A DNA stretch of 64,000 nucleotides from Streptomyces davaonensis JCM 4913. GTDB taxonomy: Bacteria > Actinomycetota > Actinomycetes > Streptomycetales > Streptomycetaceae. Numbering within the stretch: position 1 is the first letter of the stretch; each line of letters starts with the position of its first letter. Shown here in pieces: positions 51,579-64,000 of this stretch. The position numbers and the translations under genes are program-made. The notes beneath the pieces are model-generated. The model saw only the letters and a program-made list of their open reading frames with translations. It ran no database searches and had not been told where the DNA came from. Location of the stretch: NCBI RefSeq assembly GCF_000349325.1, contig NC_020504.1:2390053-2454052 (forward strand), read 5' to 3'.

Positions 51579-52808
51579 ATGAAGCGCACCTCACGTGACA
51601 TCCGCACCGCGAACCGCTACGAGGTGCTGCGCCAGATCATCGCCGCGTCACCGACCTCCCGGCAGGAGCTGGCGGCCGCCACGGGGCTGAGCCTCGCCAC
51701 GGTCGCCACGCTCGTCGGGGAACTGCTCGACCTGCGGATGATCACCGAGGTCGGCTTCGAGGACTCCGCGGGCGGGCGCCCCCGCGGCCTGGTCGCGGTC
51801 AACGCGTCGGGGGGCGCGTTGATCGGCGTCGACATCGCGGAGACCTACGTCCATGTCGAGCTGTTCGACCTCGCGCTGAACGTCCTGGCCCGCGCCGAGG
51901 AGGACGTCCGCCCCGGCGAGAGCCTGCCGGAGCAGGTGGTCGCCCATGTCGCCTCCGCCGTCGGCTCGGTGGTCGCGCAGGCCGGGGTCGAGGGCTCCCG
52001 GGTGCTCGGCGTCGGGGTGAGCGTGCCGGGGCAGGTGGACCGCGCCACCGGCATTTCCGAGTACGCGCCCAACTGGGACTGGCACGAGGTGCCGCTGCTC
52101 GATCTGCTCACCGAGCACATCGCCTACCCCCTGTACCTGGACAACCCGCTGCGCGCCTCCGCGGTCGCCGAGCTCTGGTTCGGGGCCGCGCGCGGGCGCG
52201 GGGACGCCGTGGTGATCAACCTCGGGACGGGCGTGGGCGCCGGGCTCGTCCTCGGCGGGGCGCTGCACCGGGGGGTCAGCAACAGCGCCGGCGAGTGGGG
52301 CCACACCACGATCGTGCTGGACGGGCGGCTGTGCCGCTGCGGCAAGCACGGCTGTGTGGAGGCGTACGTCGGGGCCTCCGGGATCATGCTGACGCTGCGG
52401 GAGCTGAGCGCCGACAGCGCGCTGCTGCATCCGGAGGACCAGACGGCCACCATCGCCGCGCTGGCCCGGGGTGTCGAGGCGGGCGATCCGGTGGCGCTCA
52501 AGGCGGTCCGCGACACCGTCCGTTATCTGGGCGCAGGCATCGCCGACCTGGTCAATCTGTTCAACCCGGAAGTGGTCGTGCTCAGCAGCTGGGTCGCGAC
52601 CGCCCTCGGCGAGCCGCTGGTCGCCGAGGTCCGCGAGGCCGTCGCCCGGCACGCGCTGCCGCGGCCGATGGCCGCCACCGAGATCGTCCTCTCCCCGATC
52701 CCCACCGACCCGGTGTGCCTGGGCGCGGCGACGTTCGCGCTGGAAGGGGCGTTGCAGTCCGTCGGGCAGAGGCAGCCCAAGAGGAGCCGTACCGCACCAC
52801 CTTCATGA
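51579..52808 (+). CDS. ROK-family transcriptional repressor
   Basis: 409 residues. Winged helix near the N-terminus (NRYEVLRQIIAASPTSRQEL, TGLSLATVATLVGELLD), then the ROK sugar-kinase-like fold: phosphate motif VDIAETYVHVELFD, VGVSVPGQVD, GTGVGAGLVLGG, GEWGHTTI with the catalytic-region His, and zinc motif CRCGKHGCVEAYVG. It is expected to lift repression when a sugar or sugar phosphate binds. The next genes encode a glycan hydrolase, sugar ABC importer and beta-galactosidase, its probable regulon. ATG at MKRTSRD; an earlier ATG at 51540 gives an implausible extension. The stop lies in an ATGA with the first in-frame ATG of the GH30 gene. Confidence 0.92.
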   Translation: MKRTSRDIRTANRYEVLRQIIAASPTSRQELAAATGLSLATVATLVGELLDLRMITEVGFEDSAGGRPRGLVAVNASGGALIGVDIAETYVHVELFDLALNVLARAEEDVRPGESLPEQVVAHVASAVGSVVAQAGVEGSRVLGVGVSVPGQVDRATGISEYAPNWDWHEVPLLDLLTEHIAYPLYLDNPLRASAVAELWFGAARGRGDAVVINLGTGVGAGLVLGGALHRGVSNSAGEWGHTTIVLDGRLCRCGKHGCVEAYVGASGIMLTLRELSADSALLHPEDQTATIAALARGVEAGDPVALKAVRDTVRYLGAGIADLVNLFNPEVVVLSSWVATALGEPLVAEVREAVARHALPRPMAATEIVLSPIPTDPVCLGAATFALEGALQSVGQRQPKRSRTAPPS

Positions 52809-52825
52809 CGACGGAAGGGATGCAC

Positions 52826-54673
52826 GTGACTCACCCCCACCGCAGCAGACCGGCCCTCATGGCAGCAGCAGCCGCATTCGCTGTCGCCGGTCCGCTGATA
52901 TCCGCCCCCAACGCTGTATCCGCCCCCACCACTTCGGCCGCAACCTCCATGGCGGCCGAGGTCTCCCCGTACGCGGCCCAGACCATCGACAACATCGGTG
53001 CCTCCGGCGCCTGGTGGGTCAACGACCTGAAGAACTTCGACCCCAAGGTCCAGGCCAGGGTGGCCAAGCTGCTGTTCTCCGCCGAGGGCCTGGACCTCAG
53101 CAACTACCGCTACAACATCGGCGGTGGCGGCACGGCGGTCACCACCCCGTCCCGGGCCCCGGAGGACTTCCGTAACGACGACGGCAGTTATGACTGGTCC
53201 AAGGACAAGGGCGGCCGCACCTTCCTCGCCTACGCCGCCAAGTACGGCGTCGAGGACCTGGTCGCCTTCGTCAACAGCGCCCCGGCCGAGTGGAAGACCA
53301 ACGGCAAGAGCTGCGGCGGCTATCTGAAGGCGGAGAACGAGCAGGACTTCGCCAAGTACGTCGCTGATGTCACCGACCACTTCGCCGGGCTCGGCCAGCG
53401 GTTCGACTGGATCAGCCCCTTCAACGAGCCCACCAACAGCTTCGACTCCTGCGGCCAGGAGGGCATGCTCGTCGAGGTCTCCCAGCGCGACGACATCGTG
53501 CGGGCGCTCGGCGCCGAGCAGGAGGCGCGCGGGCAGCGGACCGGCATCATCGCCGACGAGTCCACCAGCACGGTGAAGTTCAACGACGAGGTCCCGCAGT
53601 GGATCACCCAGCCGGGCACCGCCCAGTACGTCGACAAGCTCGCCCACCACACCTACGACAACCCCAGTGACGCCAACCGGGCAAAGGTCTACGAGACCGC
53701 GAAGAAGGTCGGCATCGAGTCCTGGTCGACGGAGATCTGCTGCTTCGGCAAGGGCGGTACGGGCTGGGCGCAGGAGTACGACCCGAGCATCGACGGCGGT
53801 CTGAACCTGTCCCGGATCATCCACAAGGACTTCGCGGTCGCCCATGACTCCGCGTTCCACTGGTGGGTGGCCCTCTCCGAGATGATCGGCACCGACCCGT
53901 ACGCCAAGAACGACTCGGGCTGGAACGACGGCCTGATCTACTACGACCCCGACTATGCCGCCAACGGCAACCAGACCCTGTACTTCACGAAGCGGTACTA
54001 CGCGCTCGGCCAGTACAGCAAGTTCGTCAAGCCGGGCTCGGTCGCGCACAACGTGACCGGGGTCCCGGAGGGTGTCGAGGTCAGCGCCTACGACCGGAAG
54101 GGCAAGTGGGTCGTAGTGGTCAACAACCACAACACGACCGACACTTCGCTGGACCTGCACTTCAACAGCAGGACACCGCTACGGGCTTCGCAGGCCGTGC
54201 GGACCTCGGCCACGGAGGACTGGGCGCGCGTCGCCAAGCCCTCGGTGAGCGGTGGCACGGTGTCGGCCTCGCTGCCGGCGCGGTCCATCACGACGTACGT
54301 CCTCGACCAGAAGGGCGGGGGCAGTTCGGCCGTCACCGGTGCCTGGCAGGGCAAGCAGTCCGGGAAGTGTCTGACGGCGGCGGTGACGATCAGCACCTGT
54401 GACAGCGGCAGCGGGCATGAGTGGTCGTACGACCGGAGGGGCGCGTTGAAGGGCTCCAACGGCTATCTGACGGCCGGGAGTTCGGGGCTGACCACGAGTG
54501 CCGACTTCACCGGTGACGCCGCCCAGCGCTGGCTGCTGAACGCCAACGGGCAGATCGTCAGCGAGGCTTCGGGCCAGTGTCTCGACGTCGGCGGACAGGC
54601 CACCGCGGACGGCAGCAAGGTGGGTCTGTGGACCTGCAACGGCGGGACCAATCAAGCCTGGTTCCGGCAGTAA
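52826..54673 (+). CDS. Secreted GH30 glycoside hydrolase with ricin-type lectin (CBM13)
   Basis: 615 residues. Signal peptide (RPALMAAAAAFAVAGPLISA, cleavage near NAVSA). Catalytic GH30 TIM barrel: NIGASGAWW start, acid/base Glu in SPFNEPTNSF near 203, nucleophile Glu in WSTEICC near 303, then the beta-sandwich that always accompanies GH30. From about 510 a ricin-like trefoil with CLTAAVTISTC and CLDVGGQATADGSKVGLWTC and a final QAWF. The neighbours (beta-galactosidase, sugar importer) make an endo-beta-1,6-galactanase the best guess; glucosylceramidase or xylanase types are alternatives. GTG at 52826 has GGAAGGGA five bases upstream. ATG at 52805 or 52820 have poorer spacing. Confidence 0.88.
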   Translation: MTHPHRSRPALMAAAAAFAVAGPLISAPNAVSAPTTSAATSMAAEVSPYAAQTIDNIGASGAWWVNDLKNFDPKVQARVAKLLFSAEGLDLSNYRYNIGGGGTAVTTPSRAPEDFRNDDGSYDWSKDKGGRTFLAYAAKYGVEDLVAFVNSAPAEWKTNGKSCGGYLKAENEQDFAKYVADVTDHFAGLGQRFDWISPFNEPTNSFDSCGQEGMLVEVSQRDDIVRALGAEQEARGQRTGIIADESTSTVKFNDEVPQWITQPGTAQYVDKLAHHTYDNPSDANRAKVYETAKKVGIESWSTEICCFGKGGTGWAQEYDPSIDGGLNLSRIIHKDFAVAHDSAFHWWVALSEMIGTDPYAKNDSGWNDGLIYYDPDYAANGNQTLYFTKRYYALGQYSKFVKPGSVAHNVTGVPEGVEVSAYDRKGKWVVVVNNHNTTDTSLDLHFNSRTPLRASQAVRTSATEDWARVAKPSVSGGTVSASLPARSITTYVLDQKGGGSSAVTGAWQGKQSGKCLTAAVTISTCDSGSGHEWSYDRRGALKGSNGYLTAGSSGLTTSADFTGDAAQRWLLNANGQIVSEASGQCLDVGGQATADGSKVGLWTCNGGTNQAWFRQ

Positions 54674-54690
54674 CCGGTAACGCCTGAAAG

Positions 54691-54727
54691 GGAGTTGCGG
54701 GCCGCTGGTGCGATGGCCCGCAACTCC
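54691..54727 (+). terminator. 13-bp hairpin terminator after GH30 gene
   Basis: GGAGTTGCGGGCC at 54691-54703 pairs perfectly with 54715-54727 around an 11-base loop, 18 bases after the GH30 stop. It separates the enzyme from the transporter genes, so these need their own promoter. Confidence 0.85.
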
Positions 54728-54745
54728 GTCGCGTCCGGAATTCCG

Positions 54746-54763
54746 AACGCTTCACAACGCTTC
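54746..54763. promoter_or_regulatory. Direct repeats, candidate ROK operator
   Basis: AACGCTTC occurs at 54746-54753 and 54756-54763, one helical turn apart. A second pair, GCCGAAG at 54787-54793 and 54799-54805, follows. Both lie between the terminator and the binding-protein gene, where a repressor site is expected. Confidence 0.4.
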
Positions 54764-54856
54764 GAACAGACTTCGTCCAACCCCTTGCCGAAGCCTTAGC
54801 CGAAGGTTAACGTCCCGCACCGCAAGAGCAGCAGCACGAGAGACAAGGACGTCCAG

Positions 54857-56122
54857 ATGTCGGCAATGAGCAACAGCAACTGGGACCGCCGCACCGTTCT
54901 GCGCGCCGCCATGGGCCTGGCCGCCGCGGGTGGCCTCGCCGCGTGCGGCTCCAACAACGGCCGTAGCGGCGGGTCGGGTTCGGGCACCAGCCTGACGCAG
55001 TACTTCCACGCCTACGGCGAGGCGGGCACCGAGCAGGCGATCAAGAAGTACGCGAAGGCCTACGACAAGGCGAACGTGACCACGCAGTGGATCACCGGAA
55101 CCAACTTCGAGAGCAAGCTGTTCTCCGCCCTGCTCACCGACAACGCGCCGGACGTCTTCGAGTTCCACCCGCAGATCCAGCTGGTCCGCAGCGGCCAGGT
55201 CGCCGATCTCAGCGACCTGATCAACCCGGTCAAGGACGACTTCAACCAGGCCGACATCGCCTCGCACACCATCGACGGGAAGATATGGGGCGTCCGCATG
55301 ATCGACGACCCGCAGTTCTTCTACTACCGCAAGTCGATGCTGGCCGACGCGGGCGTCGAACCGCCCACCACGCTCGACGAGTTGGTCGAGGCGGCCGCGA
55401 AGCTCACCACCGACAAGGTCAAGGGCGTCTTCCTCGGCAACTCCGTCACCCCGGTGATGAACCCACTGATCTGGTCGACGGGCGCCGACACCCTCGACGA
55501 CAAGAACCAGATCGCGTACCACACGGACGCCGTCGCCGACGGCCTCGGCAAGCTGCGGACGATGTTCAAGGACGGCCACATGCTCCTGGACGCGCCCGCC
55601 GACTGGTGGGACCCCTCCGCCATCACCCAGGGCCTGGTGGCCATCCAGTGGTGCGGCATGTGGGCGATGCCGGTGATCGAGAAGGCGCTCGGCGACGACG
55701 TCGGCATCATCCCCTTCCCGTCCTCGGCGTCGGCCGGGAAGCAGGCCGTCACCAACGGCGGCTGGTCGATGTTCGTCAACGCCAAGTCCAAGCACCTGGA
55801 CGAGGCGAAGGAGTACGTCAAGTGGCTGTGGCTCGACCAGAAGGAGTACCAGGAGGACTGGGCGCTGTCCTACGGCTTCCACATCCCGCCGCGCACCTCG
55901 CTCGCCGAGTCCGCCGACAAGCTGAAGACGGGCCTGGCCGCCGAAGGGGTCAAGCTCTTCAACGAGTTCGGGCACTTCGACAACCCGGCCTGGACGCAGG
56001 CCATGATCGTCGCCCTGGAGGGCGTCATCGCCGATGCCGTCCGCAAGGGCGGCAGCCCCGAGGCCGCGCTCGACAAGGCCGACAAGACGGTGAACCGCGA
56101 GCTGAAGAAGCTGTTCGGATAG
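54857..56122 (+). CDS. Sugar ABC transporter substrate-binding lipoprotein (Tat)
   Basis: 421 residues, exported and lipid-anchored. Twin-arginine motif DRRTVLRAAM with lipobox LAAC (Cys near residue 31), then a Gly/Ser-rich tether and a family-1 solute-binding fold (APDVFEFHPQIQLVRSGQVA, KSMLADAGVEPPTTLDELVE, GGWSMFVNAKSKHLDEAKEY). Binds mono- or oligosaccharide outside for the two permeases that follow. The locus suggests galacto-oligosaccharides. AAGGA seven bases upstream of ATG. No ATPase gene is here, so a shared MsiK-like ATPase encoded elsewhere is likely, as usual in Streptomyces. Confidence 0.94.
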   Translation: MSAMSNSNWDRRTVLRAAMGLAAAGGLAACGSNNGRSGGSGSGTSLTQYFHAYGEAGTEQAIKKYAKAYDKANVTTQWITGTNFESKLFSALLTDNAPDVFEFHPQIQLVRSGQVADLSDLINPVKDDFNQADIASHTIDGKIWGVRMIDDPQFFYYRKSMLADAGVEPPTTLDELVEAAAKLTTDKVKGVFLGNSVTPVMNPLIWSTGADTLDDKNQIAYHTDAVADGLGKLRTMFKDGHMLLDAPADWWDPSAITQGLVAIQWCGMWAMPVIEKALGDDVGIIPFPSSASAGKQAVTNGGWSMFVNAKSKHLDEAKEYVKWLWLDQKEYQEDWALSYGFHIPPRTSLAESADKLKTGLAAEGVKLFNEFGHFDNPAWTQAMIVALEGVIADAVRKGGSPEAALDKADKTVNRELKKLFG

Positions 56123-56145
56123 GCCGGCGGAAAGAACACCACGTC

Positions 56146-57107
56146 ATGTCGACGACCACCGCGCGCGGTGTCGCCAAGAGCCCCGCCGCCGACGAGACCC
56201 CCGCGGTCCCGCGGCGGCGCGGGGTCCGTGGCCGCACCCTCAACTTCTGGCTCTTCACCGGCCCGTTCCTGATCGGGCTCGTGATCTTCGTCTATGTCCC
56301 GATCGGCTGGAGCGCCTACCTCTCCTTCTTCGAGGCGCGCTACACCGTCACGCCCAGCGAGTTCATCGGCTTCGAGAACTACTCGTACATGCTGACGAAC
56401 GACAAGTTCGTCGAGTCCCTCATCACCTTCACCCTCTTCGCCGCCATCGTCGTCCCCATCACCTGGGCGCTCTCACTCGGCCTGGCGCTGATGGTGCACC
56501 GGATCCGCTTCATGAAGGCGTTCTTCCGGTCGGTGTTCTTCCTGCCGACGGCGGTCAGCTTCGTGGCCGCCTCGCTGATCTGGAAGATGTCCGTCTTCAG
56601 CGGTGTCCGCTTCGGCCTCGCCAACACCGTGCTGAGCTGGTTCGGCGTGGAGAACATCGCGTGGCTCGCCGACCCCAACCCGCCCTGGTACTGGCTGGTC
56701 ATCGTCACCGTAAGGCTCTGGCTCCAGTCCGGCTTCTACATGATCCTCTTCCTGGCGGCCCTCCAGAACATCCCGCCGGAGCTGTACGAGGCCGCCGCCA
56801 TCGACGGCGCCAAGCCCGGCTGGCAGACCTTCCGTTACGTCACCCTGCCCCAGCTGCGGGCCACCTCGACGGCCGTGATCCTGCTCCTGCTCGTCGCCGC
56901 CTACCAGGCCTTCGACGAGTTCTTCAATCTGCTCGCCAAGACCACCTGGGGCCGCCCGCCCCTGGTCGAGCTGTACTACACGGCTCTCGGCGAGAACCAG
57001 GACTACGGCGCCGGCAGCGCGGGCGCGATGATCCTGACCCTGCTGATCTGCGTGGTCACCCTGGTCCAGGGCAAGCTCATGGGCTTCGGAAGGGGTGAGG
57101 AGACCAA

Positions 57108-57111
<4 letters not shown>
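56146..57111 (+). CDS. Sugar ABC transporter permease 1
   Basis: 321 residues, MalF-like, six membrane helices (LNFWLFTGPFLIGLVIFVYV, SLITFTLFAAIVVPITWALS, and others). The EAA loop that docks the ATPase reads EAAAIDGAKPGWQTFRYVTL near 215-235. It begins 23 bases after the binding-protein gene, with GGAAAG upstream. Its stop overlaps the next gene as GTGA. A longer reading upstream in the same frame is an artefact. Confidence 0.93.
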
Positions 57112-61840
<4,729 letters not shown>

Positions 61841-61844
<4 letters not shown>

Positions 61845-62650
61845 TGGCCGTACTGCACGCCTGGCGCGCCGCCCGCGTCACCCCGCTCGGCGAACTGCAC
61901 GCGCCGCCCAGGATGACCGCCGTGCTGGTCCGGCTGTCCGTCCAGGTGGTGCTGGTCGCCTCGCTCTGGCACGGCCTGTACTCGGCACAGTCGGGCACCA
62001 CCGCGGGGCTCGGCGAAAGCCAGGCGGTGACCTTCGCGGTGCTGGCCGTCCTCGCCTCCCGGCTGCGGGAGCTGGACCAGTTCGCGGGCCGGGACACGGT
62101 CATCCAGCACATGCACTACGGCACGATCGTCTACTGGTACCTGCGCCCGCTGCCGCCCCGGCGCTACTACGCCCTGCGCGCCCTCGGCGAGCAGCTCTAC
62201 GGGCTGGCGTGGGCGCTCGCGGGCTACGCGGTGTGTTTCGCCGCCGGGGTGGTGAAGCCGCCCGAATCGGCCGCCGTGGCCGGGGCGTTCGCGCTGAGCC
62301 TGCTGCTCGGGCAGTGGGTGCTGTACTACGTCGTGCTCGCCACCGACCAGTGGTGCTTCTGGGCGCTGCGCAACCACTCGGCGGTGATGATCCTGGTCTT
62401 CGCGCAGAACCTGATGTCGGGTGTGTACGCGCCCCTGTGGTTCTTCCCCGACTGGTTCCTGACGCTGAGCCGACTGCTGCCGTTCCAGGCGACGCTGAAC
62501 GTGCCGCTGTCGATCTACATCGGCCGGATCCCGCTGTCGGAGGCGGCCGGGCAGCTGGCGCTCCAGGCGGCCTGGGTCGTGGCGCTCGGCCTGTTCACCC
62601 GGTTCCTGTGGCGGCGCGCCGCCCGCCGTGTCATCTCACAGGGAGGCTGA
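61841..62650 (+). CDS. ABC-2 exporter membrane protein 1
   Basis: 269 residues with six membrane helices (MTAVLVRLSVQVVLVASLWH, YGLAWALAGYAVCFAAGVV, AVAGAFALSLLLGQWVLYYV, VMILVFAQNLMSGVYAPLWF and others). FFPDWFLTLSRLLPFQATLN is the conserved late loop of this ABC-2 family. ATG overlaps the ATPase stop as ATGA. Partner of the next permease. Confidence 0.9.
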
Positions 62651-62654
62651 CGCG

Positions 62655-63449
62655 GTGAACGCCGTCCGTATCGCGTGGCGCGTCACGCGGCTCAACTTCC
62701 GTGCGCAGCTTGAGTATCGCGCCGAGTTCCTGCTGAACATCCTGATCGGGGCGATCTGGCAGGTCTCGGTGATCGTGTTCGCGACCGTGCTGCTGGCCCG
62801 GTTCACCGGGATGGGCGGCTGGGACAGCTCCGAGGTGCTGCTGATCCCGGCGACCCGGATGCTCGCGCACGGGCTGTTCGTGCTGTTCCTGGGCCGGATG
62901 CACGGCCTCGGGCGGGACATCCAGGAAGGCAGGATCGACATCTATCTGGTGCGCCCGATGCCGGTGCACCGCCAGGTCCAGCTCGCCTACTTCCCGACCA
63001 ACGCGATCGGCGACCTGACGGTGGCGATCGGCCTGATGGCCGGTGCGCTCAGCCGCAGCCAACTGGAGTGGACACCGGGCCGTATCGCATACCTGATCGC
63101 CGCGATCGTCGGCGGACTGCTGCTGGAGGCCGCCCTGTTCACGGCGGTCGCCTCCGCCTCCCTGCGCTTCCCGGCCGCCGACTACTGGGGCCGTTGGCTG
63201 GAGGAACTCCTCGGCACCTTCGGCAGCTACCCGCTGAACGTGCTGCCGAGAGCGGTGAGCGGCCTCCTGACGTACGGGCTTCCGCTCGCGTTCGTCGCCT
63301 ACTTCCCGGCCGCCGTCCTCACCGGCCACGACACCGGTGTCCCGTACGCGCTGGCGGCGGCCTCGCCGCTGCTCGGGGTGGTGGCCTATCTGGGGGCGCG
63401 GCGGCTGTGGCGGTGGAGCCTGAAGCACTACACCGGGGTGAACGGCTGA
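62655..63449 (+). CDS. ABC-2 exporter membrane protein 2 (DUF990-like)
   Basis: 264 residues, six helices. N-terminal NFRAQLEYRAEFLLNILIGA is the hallmark of this permease family, with GRIDIYLVRPMPVHRQVQ and LGTFGSYPLNVLPRAVSG later. GTG start has GGGAGG upstream and lies five bases after the previous stop. The end overlaps the convergent partial gene by 22 bases. Confidence 0.9.
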   Translation: MNAVRIAWRVTRLNFRAQLEYRAEFLLNILIGAIWQVSVIVFATVLLARFTGMGGWDSSEVLLIPATRMLAHGLFVLFLGRMHGLGRDIQEGRIDIYLVRPMPVHRQVQLAYFPTNAIGDLTVAIGLMAGALSRSQLEWTPGRIAYLIAAIVGGLLLEAALFTAVASASLRFPAADYWGRWLEELLGTFGSYPLNVLPRAVSGLLTYGLPLAFVAYFPAAVLTGHDTGVPYALAAASPLLGVVAYLGARRLWRWSLKHYTGVNG

Positions 63450-64000
63450 CCCGGGGGCGGGGTCAGGTCCGCCCAGTGGTCGGCGAGGTCCGGGACCGGC
63501 TGGGGTACGGGGCCGAGTCCGCCGTGGTGCGGGGTGTCGAGGTCGTGCACCGCGTCCTGGACCGCACGTTCGGACAGGGCCGGGGGCGGGGCGGGCAGGG
63601 TGTAGTGGACGGTGTGGCCGCCGTCGGTGTCGGCGTGGTGCGGGACGGGGGTGTAGCCGTTCCAGTCGATGCCGTTGAGGCTGCGTATCTGGTCGGCCCA
63701 GTGCTGGGCGTCGCGCAGCTCGCCGTGGCGCACATGGTGCAGGTACAGACAGAGCGCCGCGGTGACGCTGCCCGCGCCGGCGGCGTACTGCCACCAGAAC
63801 TGGGCGCCCTCCTCCTGCCCCGCGAGATGGAGCAGACAGGCGAAGGGCAGGGCGCCGTCGGGGTCGCGGCTGGCGTCGAAGGCGGTGATGCGGCGGGCGG
63901 CACCGTCGTGGTGGACGGTGCCGCGGCACAGCAGACGCAGATCGCGCGCCGCCTGGTCGTGCAGTGCGGCGGGCGCCGAACGGTCCCGTCCGGCGCCGCT
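63428..64000 (-). CDS. Conserved actinobacterial protein, C-terminal part only
   Basis: 191 codons are visible; the start lies beyond the right edge. Seen: DQAARDLRLLCRGTVHHDGA, ITAFDASRDPDGALPFACLL, FWWQYAAGAGSVTAALCLYL HH and NGIDWNGYTPVPHHADTD. This pattern is familiar from a Streptomyces family of uncharacterised proteins, but I know no function. The frame is open throughout and ends in TAG, 22 bases inside the last ABC-2 gene. Confidence 0.75.
   Translation of the reverse strand, partial: SGAGRDRSAPAALHDQAARDLRLLCRGTVHHDGAARRITAFDASRDPDGALPFACLLHLAGQEEGAQFWWQYAAGAGSVTAALCLYLHHVRHGELRDAQHWADQIRSLNGIDWNGYTPVPHHADTDGGHTVHYTLPAPPPALSERAVQDAVHDLDTPHHGGLGPVPQPVPDLADHWADLTPPPGQPFTPV

Noticed and set aside
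51591..51600. CACGTG-type palindrome near the start of the ROK gene
   Set aside because: It lies within coding sequence and is short enough to occur by chance.
52295..52825. Long N-terminal part in frame with the GH30 gene
   Set aside because: It lies inside the ROK gene in another frame; the signal peptide starts at 52826.

Overview
The window is very GC-rich, with long codon-biased genes, many GTG/TTG starts, start-stop overlaps (ATGA, GTGA, TTGA) and purine-rich ribosome binding sites. Gene content (type I polyketide synthases, DUF2637, PucR, FhuF, TrmB/LuxR-type regulator, alditol oxidase, PoxB, Tat-lipoprotein sugar-binding protein) points to a Streptomyces chromosome arm. The alditol oxidase closely matches what I remember of the S. 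coelicolor AldO protein. I saw no tRNA, rRNA, CRISPR array, insertion sequence or phage gene.

1-13,750: the 5' part of a leftward polyketide operon. Three proteins are translationally coupled: a loading protein (collapsed KS-AT-ACP), a KS-AT-(remnant)-KR-ACP module, and a KS-AT-DH-ER-KR module cut by the left edge. An AT-rich 440-base region separates them from a probably leaderless lipoprotein deacetylase, followed by a convergent P450 and a DUF2278/lamin-tail protein.

17,050-28,490: an SRPBCC + LanC-like pair, then a purine catabolism locus. The leftward set encodes xanthine dehydrogenase FAD, 2Fe-2S and molybdenum subunits, a hairpin, an NCS2 purine permease and XdhC. A PucR regulator reads rightward across a shared promoter region holding a perfect palindrome. 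A TPR protein follows.

28,490-37,870: mixed functions. A GntR/FCD regulator; an iron-box-controlled FhuF-type reductase; a DUF2637 (SpdB-like) membrane protein; an 18-bp hairpin terminator; an anti-sigma-type ATPase; a secreted PknH-sensor-like protein diverging from a membrane-anchored HTH protein; PoxB; and a PP2C-like phosphatase.

38,000-51,490: a large secreted subtilase divergent from a TrmB/LuxR-type regulator, DUF456, an F420/PPOX enzyme, an Ada-AlkA + Ogt alkylation-repair pair, rsgA preceded by a 23-codon leader ORF, a single-chain sigma-like/zinc anti-sigma-like/CBM2 membrane protein, an odd-spaced radical SAM enzyme, and alditol oxidase.

51,580-63,450: a sugar utilisation locus. 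It encodes a ROK repressor, a secreted GH30 hydrolase with ricin-type lectin, a Tat lipoprotein binding protein, two permeases and a GH2 beta-galactosidase. The inferred route is extracellular galactan cleavage, import of galacto-oligosaccharides and intracellular hydrolysis. A three-gene ABC-2 exporter is fused to its end by overlap. A partial conserved actinobacterial gene enters from the right.
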